Positions 44,090 to 52,573 of a stretch of 64,000 bases of DNA are shown in pieces (positions within the stretch are counted from its first letter, which is position 1; each line of letters starts with the position of its first letter). Position numbers and translations under genes: made by a program. The DNA is from Fen-1298 sp963833465. Its GTDB lineage: Bacteria; Bacteroidota; Ignavibacteria; UBA10030. The DNA lies in NCBI GenBank assembly GCA_963833465.1, contig CAWHXW010000001.1:1-64000 (forward strand). The letters are read 5' to 3'. The notes under the pieces were generated by a model, which saw nothing but the letters and a program-made list of their open reading frames with translations, made no database searches and had not been told where the DNA came from.

Positions 44090-45373
44090 ATGACTTTAAA
44101 AATAATTCAAATGAAAATAATATTTTCCTCGTTAATGGTTATAATATTGATATTCGCATTACAATTATTTTCTGCAGAGCCAGCGGTGAAGCCGGGAATT
44201 GATGTGCTGCGCGATCGCGGCTTTGATATCCTTAAAGGTAAACGCGTCGGTCTGATTACCAATGCTACAGGTGTCACCTCAGATTTACAAAGCACAATTG
44301 ATGTGTTATTTAACTCTCCCGTAGTTAAACTTGTCGCGCTTTACAGTCCAGAGCATGGCGTACGCGGTGATGCTGATGCTGGAAAAGAAGTCAGTAGTTT
44401 CAATGATGCTAGAACTGGATTACCGGTGTACTCTCTATATGGTAAAACGCGCAGACCGACTAAAGAAATGCTGCAAGGCGTAGATGTTCTTGTGTACGAT
44501 ATTCAAGATATTGGCGTGCGTTCTTACACTTACATTTCAACGATGGGATTGGCAATGGAAGCTGCTGCGGAAAATGGAATTAAATTTATTGTCCTTGATC
44601 GACCTGATCCATTAACAGGCGAACGTGTAGAAGGGGCAATGCTAGAACCAAAATTTAAATCGTTTATAGGCGAGTACCCGATTCCTTATATCTACGGAAT
44701 GACCGCAGGCGAATTAGCGCAAATGATAAACGGAGAGCAATGGCTTAACAACGGCGGCTCGCCTGGTGCGCCGGGTAAATGCGATCTAACAGTTGTGACA
44801 ATGAAAGGATGGACACGAGATATGTGGTGGGATGAAACCGGTTTAATGTGGGTTCCAACATCTCCGCATATTCCGCATTCCTTTACAACAATTTTTTCTG
44901 TGCTTACAGGACTTTTAGGGGAACTTGGCACTGCAAATCAAGGTGTTGGGTACACACTTCCATTTGAATTGGTTGGTGCTCCATGGATAGACGGCTACGC
45001 CCTTGCCCGTTACTTAAATAGTCTTAATATGCCCGGTGTTCAATTCCGTCCGGTTACGTATATTCCATTTTATAAAGACACAACGGGAATTCGGTACAAA
45101 GGCGTACAAATACACATAATCGACCGGAAAATACTGAATATGACTCAAGTGCAGATTGCAATTCTTGAAGCCCTGCTTCATCTTTTTCCAGATAATAATA
45201 TTTTTGATCGCGCAAAACCGGAAAGAATAAATTCTTTTGATAAAGCTGTTGGAACGGATGATATTCGACGCGATCTTCAGAGTAATACTTCCGTGGATGA
45301 AATACTTCGAAGGATTGACCAGTTGCGAACAGAGTTTATGATAAAGCGAGAAAAATATCTTTTATATAAATAA
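44090..45373 (+). CDS. NamZ-like exo-beta-N-acetylmuramidase (DUF1343)
   Basis: Exported 427-residue DUF1343 (GH171) protein; the characterised member NamZ of Bacillus removes terminal MurNAc from peptidoglycan fragments. Signal segment about 8-28 (LMVIILIFALQLFSAEP). Landmarks are KRVGLITNATGV, LYSPEHGVRG with the conserved glutamate, VYDIQDIGVRSYTYISTM, VLDRPDP and WVPTSPHIPH. Either ATG 44090 or ATG 44111 can be the start; the latter gives the more typical signal length. Suggests cell-wall recycling. Confidence 0.9.
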   Translation: MTLKIIQMKIIFSSLMVIILIFALQLFSAEPAVKPGIDVLRDRGFDILKGKRVGLITNATGVTSDLQSTIDVLFNSPVVKLVALYSPEHGVRGDADAGKEVSSFNDARTGLPVYSLYGKTRRPTKEMLQGVDVLVYDIQDIGVRSYTYISTMGLAMEAAAENGIKFIVLDRPDPLTGERVEGAMLEPKFKSFIGEYPIPYIYGMTAGELAQMINGEQWLNNGGSPGAPGKCDLTVVTMKGWTRDMWWDETGLMWVPTSPHIPHSFTTIFSVLTGLLGELGTANQGVGYTLPFELVGAPWIDGYALARYLNSLNMPGVQFRPVTYIPFYKDTTGIRYKGVQIHIIDRKILNMTQVQIAILEALLHLFPDNNIFDRAKPERINSFDKAVGTDDIRRDLQSNTSVDEILRRIDQLRTEFMIKREKYLLYK

Positions 45374-45444
45374 TAATGTTATCAGTTTTATCAAAATACT
45401 AACGTCGTTTGTTTGAACAGCAGATCAATTGAAAAATTCCTTTT

Positions 45445-45651
45445 TCAGCCGTTGCATTTTGCATAAGGCTTTCCTATTTTAAGATTGAACTTAATATGCG
45501 TATCCATATAAATACGAGCCAATGGAGAAAATCGAAGCAGGTCGTCTGGACCTAAAACTACAAATCTGTTTCTTCTCATCTCGCTCCACGGAATACGAGT
45601 CCCCTGCACCATCTTCAAAATTAAATTATCACTGGAATCAGCTGCAAGCAA
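45445..45651 (-). CDS. small ORF of unknown status in a 312-bp gap
   Basis: Possible 68-residue protein in the otherwise empty stretch between namZ-like and plsC, on the opposite strand to both neighbours. Composition is protein-like (WSEMRRNRFVVLGPDDLLRF) and it may be a remnant of a larger gene, but I recognise no family and see no clear ribosome-binding site. The rest of the gap (45374-45444, 45652-45685) shows only the plsC ribosome-binding site GGAAGGAG. Confidence 0.25.
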   Translation of the reverse strand: MLAADSSDNLILKMVQGTRIPWSEMRRNRFVVLGPDDLLRFSPLARIYMDTHIKFNLKIGKPYAKCNG

Positions 45652-45685
45652 ATGCTATTACAAATATTGCTAAAGGAAGGAGTGT

Positions 45686-46399
45686 TTGTTGTTTTTAACA
45701 ATTGCAAAAATAATTTTTCTGTTTCCTATTTCTTTAGTGCTTTCATTATTGGCATTTGGATCTATTCCTTTTGATAAAAAGGGGAATTTTTTTCGCTGGT
45801 GCCCATGGGCTTGGTCAAAGTGTATTCTCTGGACTTTTGGCATCAAAGTAACCGTGAAGGGGCTTGAAAATATTAATCTCAATCAGCCGTACATTTTTGT
45901 ATCGAATCATGCGAGCATGGCTGATATTCCTACAGTTATGGTGGCACTGAATGGTAAAGTTAATATTGTGTTTAAAAAAGAATTGACTTTGGTACCTATC
46001 TGGGGATGGGCGTTGCGATACGGGCATTTTATTATGATTGACCGCTCGAATCCACGGGATGCGATGGCAAGTATCGAACGAGCGGTACAAACTATTCGCA
46101 GCGGTCAATCTGTCATTTTGTTTCCGGAAGGAACGCGAACTATAAACGGAAAACTGCAGCCATTTAAGCGCGGCGCATTTACTCTGGCGGCAAAATCCGG
46201 AGTTCCAGTTGTACCAATGACTATCAATAATACATTTAGTATTATGCCAAAAGGATCTCTTAACGTCAAGCGTGCAGATATTTCAGTGATATTAGAGAAA
46301 CCGATTCCGATAGATGGGCTTGAAAATAAAACTGACGAATTAGAATTAATGAATAAGGTGCATAAACTAATCGAAAAGCATTATGTCGATCAATCGTGA
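45686..46399 (+). CDS. plsC: 1-acyl-sn-glycerol-3-phosphate acyltransferase
   Basis: Membrane acyltransferase that makes phosphatidic acid. N-terminal hydrophobic segment (about 5-25), catalytic H-x4-D in SNHASMADIP and the second block FPEGTRT; 237 residues. There is no ATG: two consecutive TTG codons at 45686 and 45689 follow GGAAGGAG (45675-45682), and the second TTG has the better spacing (6 nt). Heads a string with gatC, kdsB and pyrG. Confidence 0.93.
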   Translation: MLFLTIAKIIFLFPISLVLSLLAFGSIPFDKKGNFFRWCPWAWSKCILWTFGIKVTVKGLENINLNQPYIFVSNHASMADIPTVMVALNGKVNIVFKKELTLVPIWGWALRYGHFIMIDRSNPRDAMASIERAVQTIRSGQSVILFPEGTRTINGKLQPFKRGAFTLAAKSGVPVVPMTINNTFSIMPKGSLNVKRADISVILEKPIPIDGLENKTDELELMNKVHKLIEKHYVDQS

Positions 46400-46407
46400 G
46401 ATAAAAT

Positions 46408-46704
46408 ATGGCAATAACGATAAAAGATGTTGAACACATAGCTAAACTTGCGAAATTAGAATTCACGGATGCTGAGAAGGAAAAGTTCACGTATCAGATG
46501 AATAAAATTTTAGACTACATGGAACAACTTAATACATTGAACACAGAGAATGTCGAACCTTTGTCACATGTTATTGAACTCAGTAATGTATTCCGCGCAG
46601 ATGAAGTAAAGTACGGTGTATCAACTGAAGAAGCTCTGAAGAATGCTCCTGAGAAGAATGAACAGTTTTTCAAAGTACCAAAAGTAATTAGCGAGAAATC
46701 CTGA
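46408..46704 (+). CDS. gatC: Asp/Glu-tRNA amidotransferase subunit C
   Basis: Subunit that stabilises GatAB, which converts Glu-tRNA(Gln) and Asp-tRNA(Asn) to the amides. The 98 residues match GatC throughout: VEHIAKLAKLEFTDAEKEKF, YMEQLNTLNTENVEP and FRADEV. gatA and gatB are not in the window. The stop codon overlaps the kdsB start (TGATG). Confidence 0.94.
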   Translation: MAITIKDVEHIAKLAKLEFTDAEKEKFTYQMNKILDYMEQLNTLNTENVEPLSHVIELSNVFRADEVKYGVSTEEALKNAPEKNEQFFKVPKVISEKS

Positions 46705-47474
46705 TGCTTGCAAAACCAATTGTTGTTGGAGTTATTCCGTCACGATACGCAGCGCAGCGTCTGCCTGCAAAACCGCTGGTTGATTTATGCGGCAAACCTA
46801 TGGTACAGCGAGTATATGAACAAGCAAAGAAATCCCGGTTACTTGACCGCGTCGTGATTGCAACAGATGATATACGGATTGAGGAAGTCGTCCGTCAATT
46901 CGGTGGTGACGTGATGCTTACATCAGAGGAGATTACGAGTGGAAGTGACCGTGTTGCCGCAATCGCATCGCAAGTAGAGGGTGACATCTTCGTGAACATT
47001 CAGGGAGATGAACCGTTGATTGTTCCAGAGATGATTGATCAGGGAATCCAACTTCTTATTGATGACACATCTGTTCAAGTTGGAACATTGATAAAGCAAA
47101 TTTCTTCGCAGGAAGAATTATTTAATCCGAATGTAGTAAAAGTAGTGCGCAGCCATGACGGATTTGCACTTTACTTTTCTCGTTCAACTATTCCTTTTGT
47201 TCGCGGTGAAGCAGACGAGAAACGATGGCTTAAGCGGTGTATTTTTTATAAACATATCGGATTATACATTTTTCGGTGCAAGTTTTTAGTCCAATATGCA
47301 CAATTACCGATTTCTAATCTAGAGAACGCGGAAAAATTAGAACAACTGCGCATTCTTGAAGCGGGACATAAAATTAAAGCTGGTATAACGACATACGATA
47401 GCATTCCTATTGATACACCGGAAGATGTTATTCGTGTCGTTGCAATATTACGGCAAACAATATCGAGCACTTAA
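46704..47474 (+). CDS. kdsB: CMP-KDO synthetase
   Basis: Activates 3-deoxy-D-manno-octulosonate as CMP-KDO for lipopolysaccharide inner core. N-terminal nucleotide motif IPSRYAAQRLPAKPL, then VQRVYEQA, NIQGDEPLI and HIGLYIFR; 256 residues. It implies an LPS-bearing outer membrane, agreeing with the GT9 gene at 60476. Lies between gatC (overlapping) and pyrG (11 bp). Confidence 0.95.
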   Translation: MLAKPIVVGVIPSRYAAQRLPAKPLVDLCGKPMVQRVYEQAKKSRLLDRVVIATDDIRIEEVVRQFGGDVMLTSEEITSGSDRVAAIASQVEGDIFVNIQGDEPLIVPEMIDQGIQLLIDDTSVQVGTLIKQISSQEELFNPNVVKVVRSHDGFALYFSRSTIPFVRGEADEKRWLKRCIFYKHIGLYIFRCKFLVQYAQLPISNLENAEKLEQLRILEAGHKIKAGITTYDSIPIDTPEDVIRVVAILRQTISST

Positions 47475-47485
47475 ACGAGAGACCA

Positions 47486-49114
47486 ATGGCTAGAAACAAT
47501 GTAAAGTTTATCTTCGTGACAGGCGGTGTTGTCTCATCGCTTGGCAAAGGAATTGCTGCTTCTTCAATCGGAATGCTGCTTAAAGCACGCGGTCTGCGTG
47601 TGACAATTCAAAAGTTCGATCCCTACATCAATGTTGATCCTGGAACGATGAATCCGTTTCAGCATGGTGAAGTATATGTAACTGAAGACGGCGCGGAAAC
47701 AGATTTAGATCTTGGCCACTATGAGCGGTTTCTCAATGAGAATATGACTCGTCAAAACAACACTACAACGGGTCAGGTGTATTACGAAGTAATTTCACGA
47801 GAGCGGCGTGGTGATTACCTCGGTGCAACGGTACAAGTGATTCCACATATCACAGATGAAATAAAGAATCGTCTATGGAATCTTGCTAAAACCAGTAAAT
47901 ATGATGTCATTATTGTGGAAGTCGGAGGAACTGTTGGTGATATCGAAGGATTGCCGTTTCTTGAGGCGATACGTCAATTTAAGCACGATGTTGGGCGGCG
48001 CAACGCTATTAATATCCACCTGACATTAATTCCATACATCAAATCAGCGGGGGAAATTAAAACTAAGCCTACGCAGCACAGCGTAAAGACACTTCTCGAA
48101 ATTGGATTGCAGCCTGATATACTTATATGCCGCACAGAAAAACCTATATCAAAAGAATTGAAAGAAAAAATTGCCCTTTTCTGCAATGTGGAAACCCGTT
48201 CAGTGATTGAAGGAAGAGATGTCCAGTCTATTTATGAAGTTCCGCTTATTTATGAAAAAGAAAATCTTCCTGGTATCGTTATCGAAAAATTAAATCTTAA
48301 ATGTGCTAAACCTAACTTAAAACAATGGCTTCGATTTGTCAATAAAGTAAAAAAACCAACCGGCAGCGTGCATATCGCTATTTGCGGAAAATATATTGAA
48401 TTAAAAGATGCTTATAAAAGTATTTCTGAAGCATTTGTTCATGCTGGTGCCGAGAATGATGTAGAAGTACAACTGGATTGGGTTCGAGCTGAAGATGTAG
48501 AAGATTATGGCGCTGAAAAATATTTGAAAGGCGCCGCCGGATTATTGGTTCCATGGGGATTTGGCAATCGTGGTATTGAGGGCAAAATTGATGCCATTAA
48601 ATTTGCTCGGGAAAATAAAATTCCGTTCTTTGGAATATGTCTTGGTTTGCAATGTGCTGTGATCGAATTCGCACGTAATGTGTGCGGAATGAAGGACGCA
48701 AACAGCACTGAGTTCCGAAAGACTAAACATAACGTAATAGATATGATGTTAGAACAAAAGTCTGTAAGGAACCTGGGTGGTACGATGCGCCTCGGTGCAT
48801 ATCCTTGCACAATCCAAAAAGGATCAAATGCATACGCTGCTTACAGGAAAGAATTAGTGACGGAAAGACACCGCCACCGTTTTGAAGTAAATAATAAATT
48901 CAGAAAGAAGCTGGCGGATAATGGAATGATATTTAGCGGAATGTATATTAATAACGATTTAGTAGAAATTATCGAATTGCCTAAACATCCATGGTTTGTC
49001 GCAGTTCAGTTTCATCCTGAATTAAAATCTCGCCCGGTCGCACCGCATCCTTTATTTATAGGTTTTGTCAAAGCGGTTAAAGAGAAAAGTATAAAATCAA
49101 TAATCACAGAATAA
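47486..49114 (+). CDS. pyrG: CTP synthase
   Basis: Makes CTP from UTP with glutamine. Synthetase domain with VTGGVVSSLGKGIAASSIG near the N-terminus and DPYINVDPGTMNPFQHGEV, then a class I glutamine amidotransferase domain with the nucleophile in FGICLGLQCAV and the H-x-E in FHPELKSRP. 542 residues, normal. Following kdsB is sensible since KdsB consumes CTP. Confidence 0.97.
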   Translation: MARNNVKFIFVTGGVVSSLGKGIAASSIGMLLKARGLRVTIQKFDPYINVDPGTMNPFQHGEVYVTEDGAETDLDLGHYERFLNENMTRQNNTTTGQVYYEVISRERRGDYLGATVQVIPHITDEIKNRLWNLAKTSKYDVIIVEVGGTVGDIEGLPFLEAIRQFKHDVGRRNAINIHLTLIPYIKSAGEIKTKPTQHSVKTLLEIGLQPDILICRTEKPISKELKEKIALFCNVETRSVIEGRDVQSIYEVPLIYEKENLPGIVIEKLNLKCAKPNLKQWLRFVNKVKKPTGSVHIAICGKYIELKDAYKSISEAFVHAGAENDVEVQLDWVRAEDVEDYGAEKYLKGAAGLLVPWGFGNRGIEGKIDAIKFARENKIPFFGICLGLQCAVIEFARNVCGMKDANSTEFRKTKHNVIDMMLEQKSVRNLGGTMRLGAYPCTIQKGSNAYAAYRKELVTERHRHRFEVNNKFRKKLADNGMIFSGMYINNDLVEIIELPKHPWFVAVQFHPELKSRPVAPHPLFIGFVKAVKEKSIKSIITE

Positions 49115-49169
49115 ATCATAAAATGAACAATTGATTCTACAAAAAGTTTCTGTAATTGGGGTTATTCAA

Positions 49170-50054
49170 ATGAATCGGTTAAACATACTTCTACAGTTAT
49201 CGTTGGCAATTATTGCAGCAAATATTTTCTTAGCATGTTCAATATCATCAGAAAATCCCGAAGAGGATGAAATTTATTTTAAGCCTCTTGATCGGATTGT
49301 ATATAAGAAAGCCGGGGCTGGTACGTTTATCCTTACCCGTGAAGGCTATACTACGCGAATTGATGATGAATTAAAAGATTCACTTATACAAATACTTCGG
49401 CAGCAAAATAAACGATTGGATGAAGTATCGCAACATATGAATCTTCTAAATAAAAGAGAGAACGTCAATAACAGTGTCGATCTTCTTACAACTAACGGTC
49501 GCATTTCAAATGAAATGTTGTTAGAAATGGTCAGAGATCAGAATCAACGGCTTAACGATGTCTTTGAACAGTTGAAACTTCTTTCCCAGAATCAAAATGA
49601 GCGCCATTCAAGACTTATCCCGCGTGACGAAGCGGTTCATGTTCGCCAATTTTCAACGCAAACAGTTTCCGAGTCTAAACATCTCACCGCTTCATTAAAT
49701 TATGGAAAAGCGATTCAACTTTATCAGGATGGACAATATGAAAAAGCAATTGACGCGTTCGAAAAATTGTTGAATTCGAGAATCGAGCCAAAACTTGCAG
49801 ACCGTTATCATTTTTGGATGGGTGTATGTTATTTTTATTTATTTAGAGGTCGTGAAGCAATCACTGAATTCTCAGAGGTGCTCAGATACACAAATTCAGA
49901 TAAAATAGAAGGCGCTTACTTTATGATCGGTCAATGCTTTGAACGTATAGGAGCAAAGAAATATGCAAAAATGGCATTTGAAAAAATACTGCAGATATAT
50001 CCTCAGGGAAATCTTAAACAAATTACCGAAACAAAACTTGCGCTCCTGAAGTAA
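49170..50054 (+). CDS. TPR-containing lipoprotein, CpoB/YbgF-like
   Basis: A 294-residue lipoprotein: signal with lipobox ending FLACS (lipidated C23), a coiled-coil-prone middle (about 70-150, repeats of Q-x-RL and N-Q-RL-x-DV-x-x-L), and C-terminal TPR repeats (about 180-290: AIQLYQDGQYEKAIDAFEKL and AYFMIGQCFERIG). This is the layout of CpoB/YbgF, which coordinates Tol-Pal and peptidoglycan synthesis, but no tol genes are nearby. ATG 49170 is preferred over 49131 because it gives the lipoprotein signal and follows TTGGGG. Confidence 0.8.
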   Translation: MNRLNILLQLSLAIIAANIFLACSISSENPEEDEIYFKPLDRIVYKKAGAGTFILTREGYTTRIDDELKDSLIQILRQQNKRLDEVSQHMNLLNKRENVNNSVDLLTTNGRISNEMLLEMVRDQNQRLNDVFEQLKLLSQNQNERHSRLIPRDEAVHVRQFSTQTVSESKHLTASLNYGKAIQLYQDGQYEKAIDAFEKLLNSRIEPKLADRYHFWMGVCYFYLFRGREAITEFSEVLRYTNSDKIEGAYFMIGQCFERIGAKKYAKMAFEKILQIYPQGNLKQITETKLALLK

Positions 50055-50075
50055 GGGGGAAATCTTCAGGAGCGC
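50040..50075 (+). terminator. hairpin overlapping the end of the CpoB-like gene
   Basis: GCGCTCCTGAAG (50040-50051), 12-nt loop containing the stop codon, and CTTCAGGAGCGC (50064-50075), perfect 12-bp arms. Weak T tract after it. Possible terminator or stability element. Confidence 0.6.
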
Positions 50076-50081
50076 TATTGA

Positions 50082-50127
50082 CGTCTCAATAAATCACATA
50101 TCCACCGAATGTGATCGCGCTGAGACG
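50082..50127. terminator. two-storey hairpin between convergent genes
   Basis: Outer arms CGTCTCA (50082-50088) and TGAGACG (50121-50127), inner arms ATCACAT (50093-50099) and ATGTGAT (50109-50115). Lies just beyond the preceding hairpin and 11 bp before the end of the leftward T9SS gene. Confidence 0.5.
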
Positions 50128-50137
50128 AACACTGAAT

Positions 50138-50893
50138 TTACTTTGTCATAATCATTTTGCGTGTTGTACTTTCATTATTCGCATCTAACCGGGCAAAATA
50201 TATACCAGATGCTAATTTTTGTCCATTTATTGCATTGCTGTTCCATTCCACATTATAATTTCCAACTGATTGATATTGATCGACTAACCGGTTCACTTCT
50301 CGCCCCATAATGTCATACACGCTTAGCCGCACTTGTGCCGCTTTACTTAACTGGTATGCAATTCGCGTCGACGGATTAAAAGGATTAGGATAATTTTGAC
50401 CAAGCAAAAATGATTTGGAATCACTGTTTTCTGCAATATTGGATTTGTTGTTCCATTCCAAATTATTAATAGTTACGCCAAGACTATCCGCTTGACTATT
50501 TGTCACCATTACATTAGATAGAGAGACATTGGATAAATCAAATGAATTGATAATAGAAATAGAAAATCGTACAAGCACGCCTTGACCGACAGAAAAGGTT
50601 TTTTGTTCCGAGTTCAAAATTAAAACGTTAACAGTGGAATCATTCGGTTCATAAGAAGCAACGATCCATTGCGATCCAGCGGTAAGATTACCTTGTCCGA
50701 CTTCACCTAACACGACATCAGATGAAGTATGCAAACTGAACTGAACGCCAGCAATTAATTCAGAATTAGTAAGCTGAACTTCGAGAGTATTACTTGCAAT
50801 CCGCACTACCGAAAGATTATTGCCTGCAAATGTAATTGATGCCGAAATAAGCAGGCTTAATAAAATTCTATGATATCTTTTTCTCATCATCAT
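50138..50893 (-). CDS. exported protein with type IX sorting domain
   Basis: A 251-residue cargo-like protein. Signal peptide 1-23 (ending ITFAGN), a cohesin-like beta domain (about 28-145, LEVQLTNSELIAGVQFSLH), then a C-terminal T9SS type A sorting domain (about 165-251) with LGQNYPNPFNPSTRIAY, YDIMGREV and GIYFARLDAN. Such domains direct secretion across the outer membrane by T9SS and are cleaved. Its substrate or partner is unknown. Confidence 0.88.
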   Translation of the reverse strand: MMMRKRYHRILLSLLISASITFAGNNLSVVRIASNTLEVQLTNSELIAGVQFSLHTSSDVVLGEVGQGNLTAGSQWIVASYEPNDSTVNVLILNSEQKTFSVGQGVLVRFSISIINSFDLSNVSLSNVMVTNSQADSLGVTINNLEWNNKSNIAENSDSKSFLLGQNYPNPFNPSTRIAYQLSKAAQVRLSVYDIMGREVNRLVDQYQSVGNYNVEWNSNAINGQKLASGIYFARLDANNESTTRKMIMTK

Positions 50894-51180
50894 TTCAGTC
50901 GCCTTTCATCAAACTTCAACTAAAGAAGTTCATTCAGTGTGCCAATAGAAGAATGTTCACTCTTTAAAATGAAAAAACGAAGAAAGGACTAATAAATACT
51001 GTGAAAATGAAGATGGTTTTTATTTCTGCCGAGGGAAGAGAGTAGCTTAAATTGTGTAAGTTCTACAAATGTTTTGTACTCCTGAAATTTAGATTCTGAA
51101 TAATTGCATGGTACATACGACAAATCGACGAGCTTTGTGAAAAATTTATCGCTGCTTTTTAATTAAAAATTAATTCAGAT

Positions 51181-51714
51181 TTATTTCTGAGTATTACTAC
51201 GCTGTTTTCTTGTCCGAGGTTTAGTAGTTTGCAGAAGTGGCTTTACTTGTGTTGTTTCTTGAGCTGACAATACTTCCTGAATTTTAGTGGATTGCTGTGA
51301 TATTGAAGCAGATTCAGATGTTAGATGCAATTGGTGGTGTTCAAGACGCTTTATTTGCACCATTTCCTTTCTAATACGAGATGTCAAAATTAGAAGAACG
51401 ATATTCATTATACCAAGCAATGCCACAAGTGAATAAAGCCAAATAAAATGAACAGTGCTTTCTGCAGATGATTTCTGAATTCGTCGTTGGATTGTATCCA
51501 CCTTATTAATAATATTAACGTATGCCTGTACATTGCCCTGCATATATCCTTCATAAGCAGCGCATAGACTGTCTTCATGATAAGGAGAAACAAGATAAAC
51601 AGGAATCGGCGGTTCTTTGACATTTGAATTATCTTGAGCAATAGTTTTATTGAATTGAATGCAGCTTAAAAGAAGTATGCAAATTATGGATATCACCTTG
51701 AAACTTTCTTTCAT
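51181..51714 (-). CDS. exported single-pass membrane protein, unknown
   Basis: 177 residues: a signal segment (about 6-26), a periplasmic stretch (27-90), a transmembrane helix (about 90-111, WLYSLVALLGIMNIVLLILT) and a basic, glutamine-rich C-terminal tail likely to form coiled coil (RIRKEMVQIKRLEHH). No family recognised. It is the last gene before the non-coding csp leader region and reads away from it. Confidence 0.55.
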   Translation of the reverse strand: MKESFKVISIICILLLSCIQFNKTIAQDNSNVKEPPIPVYLVSPYHEDSLCAAYEGYMQGNVQAYVNIINKVDTIQRRIQKSSAESTVHFIWLYSLVALLGIMNIVLLILTSRIRKEMVQIKRLEHHQLHLTSESASISQQSTKIQEVLSAQETTQVKPLLQTTKPRTRKQRSNTQK

Positions 51715-52030
51715 TGAAAATTCCCTTCAATAATAATGAAATTCGTGGATTAAGTTAAGAAGACACATTGCTAAATGCAAACAAAAAGTAATTTAACAGT
51801 AGATGGGTTCTTATAGAATTGCATAAGAAATGACATGAACAAAACAATACAAGTAAAAGAAATTTAATAAGTTTAAATCTATCAGGATTAACAATAGTTC
51901 GGTTGAAATGATTGTCGTTTGCCAGACATTAAAATCGATGTTCTAAAAATTGGAAATAGTTATGCGTTCGAAATTCAGATATCCCATCCTCAATAATTGA
52001 ATGATAGCTGTATCTTTTATGAAAAATCAT
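51715..52030. other. non-coding stretch upstream of the csp promoter
   Basis: AT-rich; no ORF, RNA family or clear repeat recognised. Presumably carries the promoter of the leftward gene starting at 51714. Confidence 0.4.
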
Positions 52031-52059
52031 TTGATATTGTCAAATAACATTTTTATCTT
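52031..52059 (+). promoter_or_regulatory. predicted csp promoter
   Basis: TTGATA (52031-52036), 17-bp spacer, TATCTT (52054-52059). Start near 52066 would give a leader of about 237 nt, typical of cold-shock genes. Match to a sigma-70 pattern only. Confidence 0.45.
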
Positions 52060-52076
52060 AGTAGTGTCAAATAACA
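52038..52076 (+). repeat. direct repeat at the csp promoter
   Basis: TGTCAAATAACA occurs twice, at 52038-52049 (in the promoter spacer) and 52065-52076 (at the expected start), 27 bp apart from start to start. Candidate regulator sites. Confidence 0.55.
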
Positions 52077-52256
52077 GTACACCGTTATGGCTCCCTCGGG
52101 AGACCTTTTCTGTAGAGTAAGTCCTGTGTCGCGAGTCGTTTGTTGGTGGTTCCATTCAATCCTTTGGCTTGAACACCTCAATAAAGATGTCACCGACTTC
52201 GTTGGGCCGTATCAATCCAGTAAAAGTGTTTTTGAGTAGAGTACGGCGTACACCCT

Positions 52257-52277
52257 GCCGGCGGTCGGCCGGTTTTT
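52257..52277 (+). promoter_or_regulatory. terminator-like hairpin in the csp leader
   Basis: CCGGC-GGTCG-GCCGG directly followed by TTTTT, ending 25 bp before the csp ATG and 10 bp before its ribosome-binding site (GAAAGGA). Looks like a transcription attenuator. A further hairpin CTCCC-TC-GGGAG followed by ACCTTTT lies at 52091-52108. Confidence 0.5.
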
Positions 52278-52302
52278 CAATCTTTATGAAAGGATATGTT
52301 CC

Positions 52303-52506
52303 ATGGAAAAAGGAACAGTCAAATGGTTTAATGGAGCCAAAGGTTTTGGTTTCATTTCACGTGCAAGCGGCGAAGATGTATTCGTACACTTCAAAGCTAT
52401 TACCAGTAATGGCTACAAGACACTCAATGAGGGTGACAAAGTAGAGTTTGAAGTTCAGCAAGGACCAAAAGGCCTCCAAGCTGCAAACGTTACAGTAGTT
52501 TCCTAA
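52303..52506 (+). CDS. csp: cold-shock protein, CspA family
   Basis: Single-stranded nucleic-acid-binding OB-fold protein of 67 residues acting as RNA chaperone. RNP1 is KGFGFI (13-18), RNP2 DVFVHF (25-30), and the start MEKGTVKWFNGAKGFG is standard. It is monocistronic: preceded by a ~240-nt structured leader and followed by a strong terminator. Members of this family are known to melt such leader hairpins, so post-transcriptional control is likely. Confidence 0.97.
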   Translation: MEKGTVKWFNGAKGFGFISRASGEDVFVHFKAITSNGYKTLNEGDKVEFEVQQGPKGLQAANVTVVS

Positions 52507-52527
52507 AAAACCATTTAGCGTTAAATC

Positions 52528-52558
52528 AAAAAACCCTATCGATGAGATGGGGTTTTTT
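52528..52558 (+). terminator. intrinsic terminator of csp
   Basis: AAAAAACCC-T-ATC, loop GATGA, GAT-G-GGGTTTTTT. Strong on the plus strand and, by its A run, usable for the convergent aldo/keto reductase gene ending at 52574. Confidence 0.9.
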
Positions 52559-52573
52559 GTTATAGCCCTATTA

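Noticed and set aside
52169..52444. 91-residue open frame covering the csp leader and part of csp
   Set aside because: It uses a different frame from csp, has no recognisable domain, and the leader is better explained as untranslated RNA.
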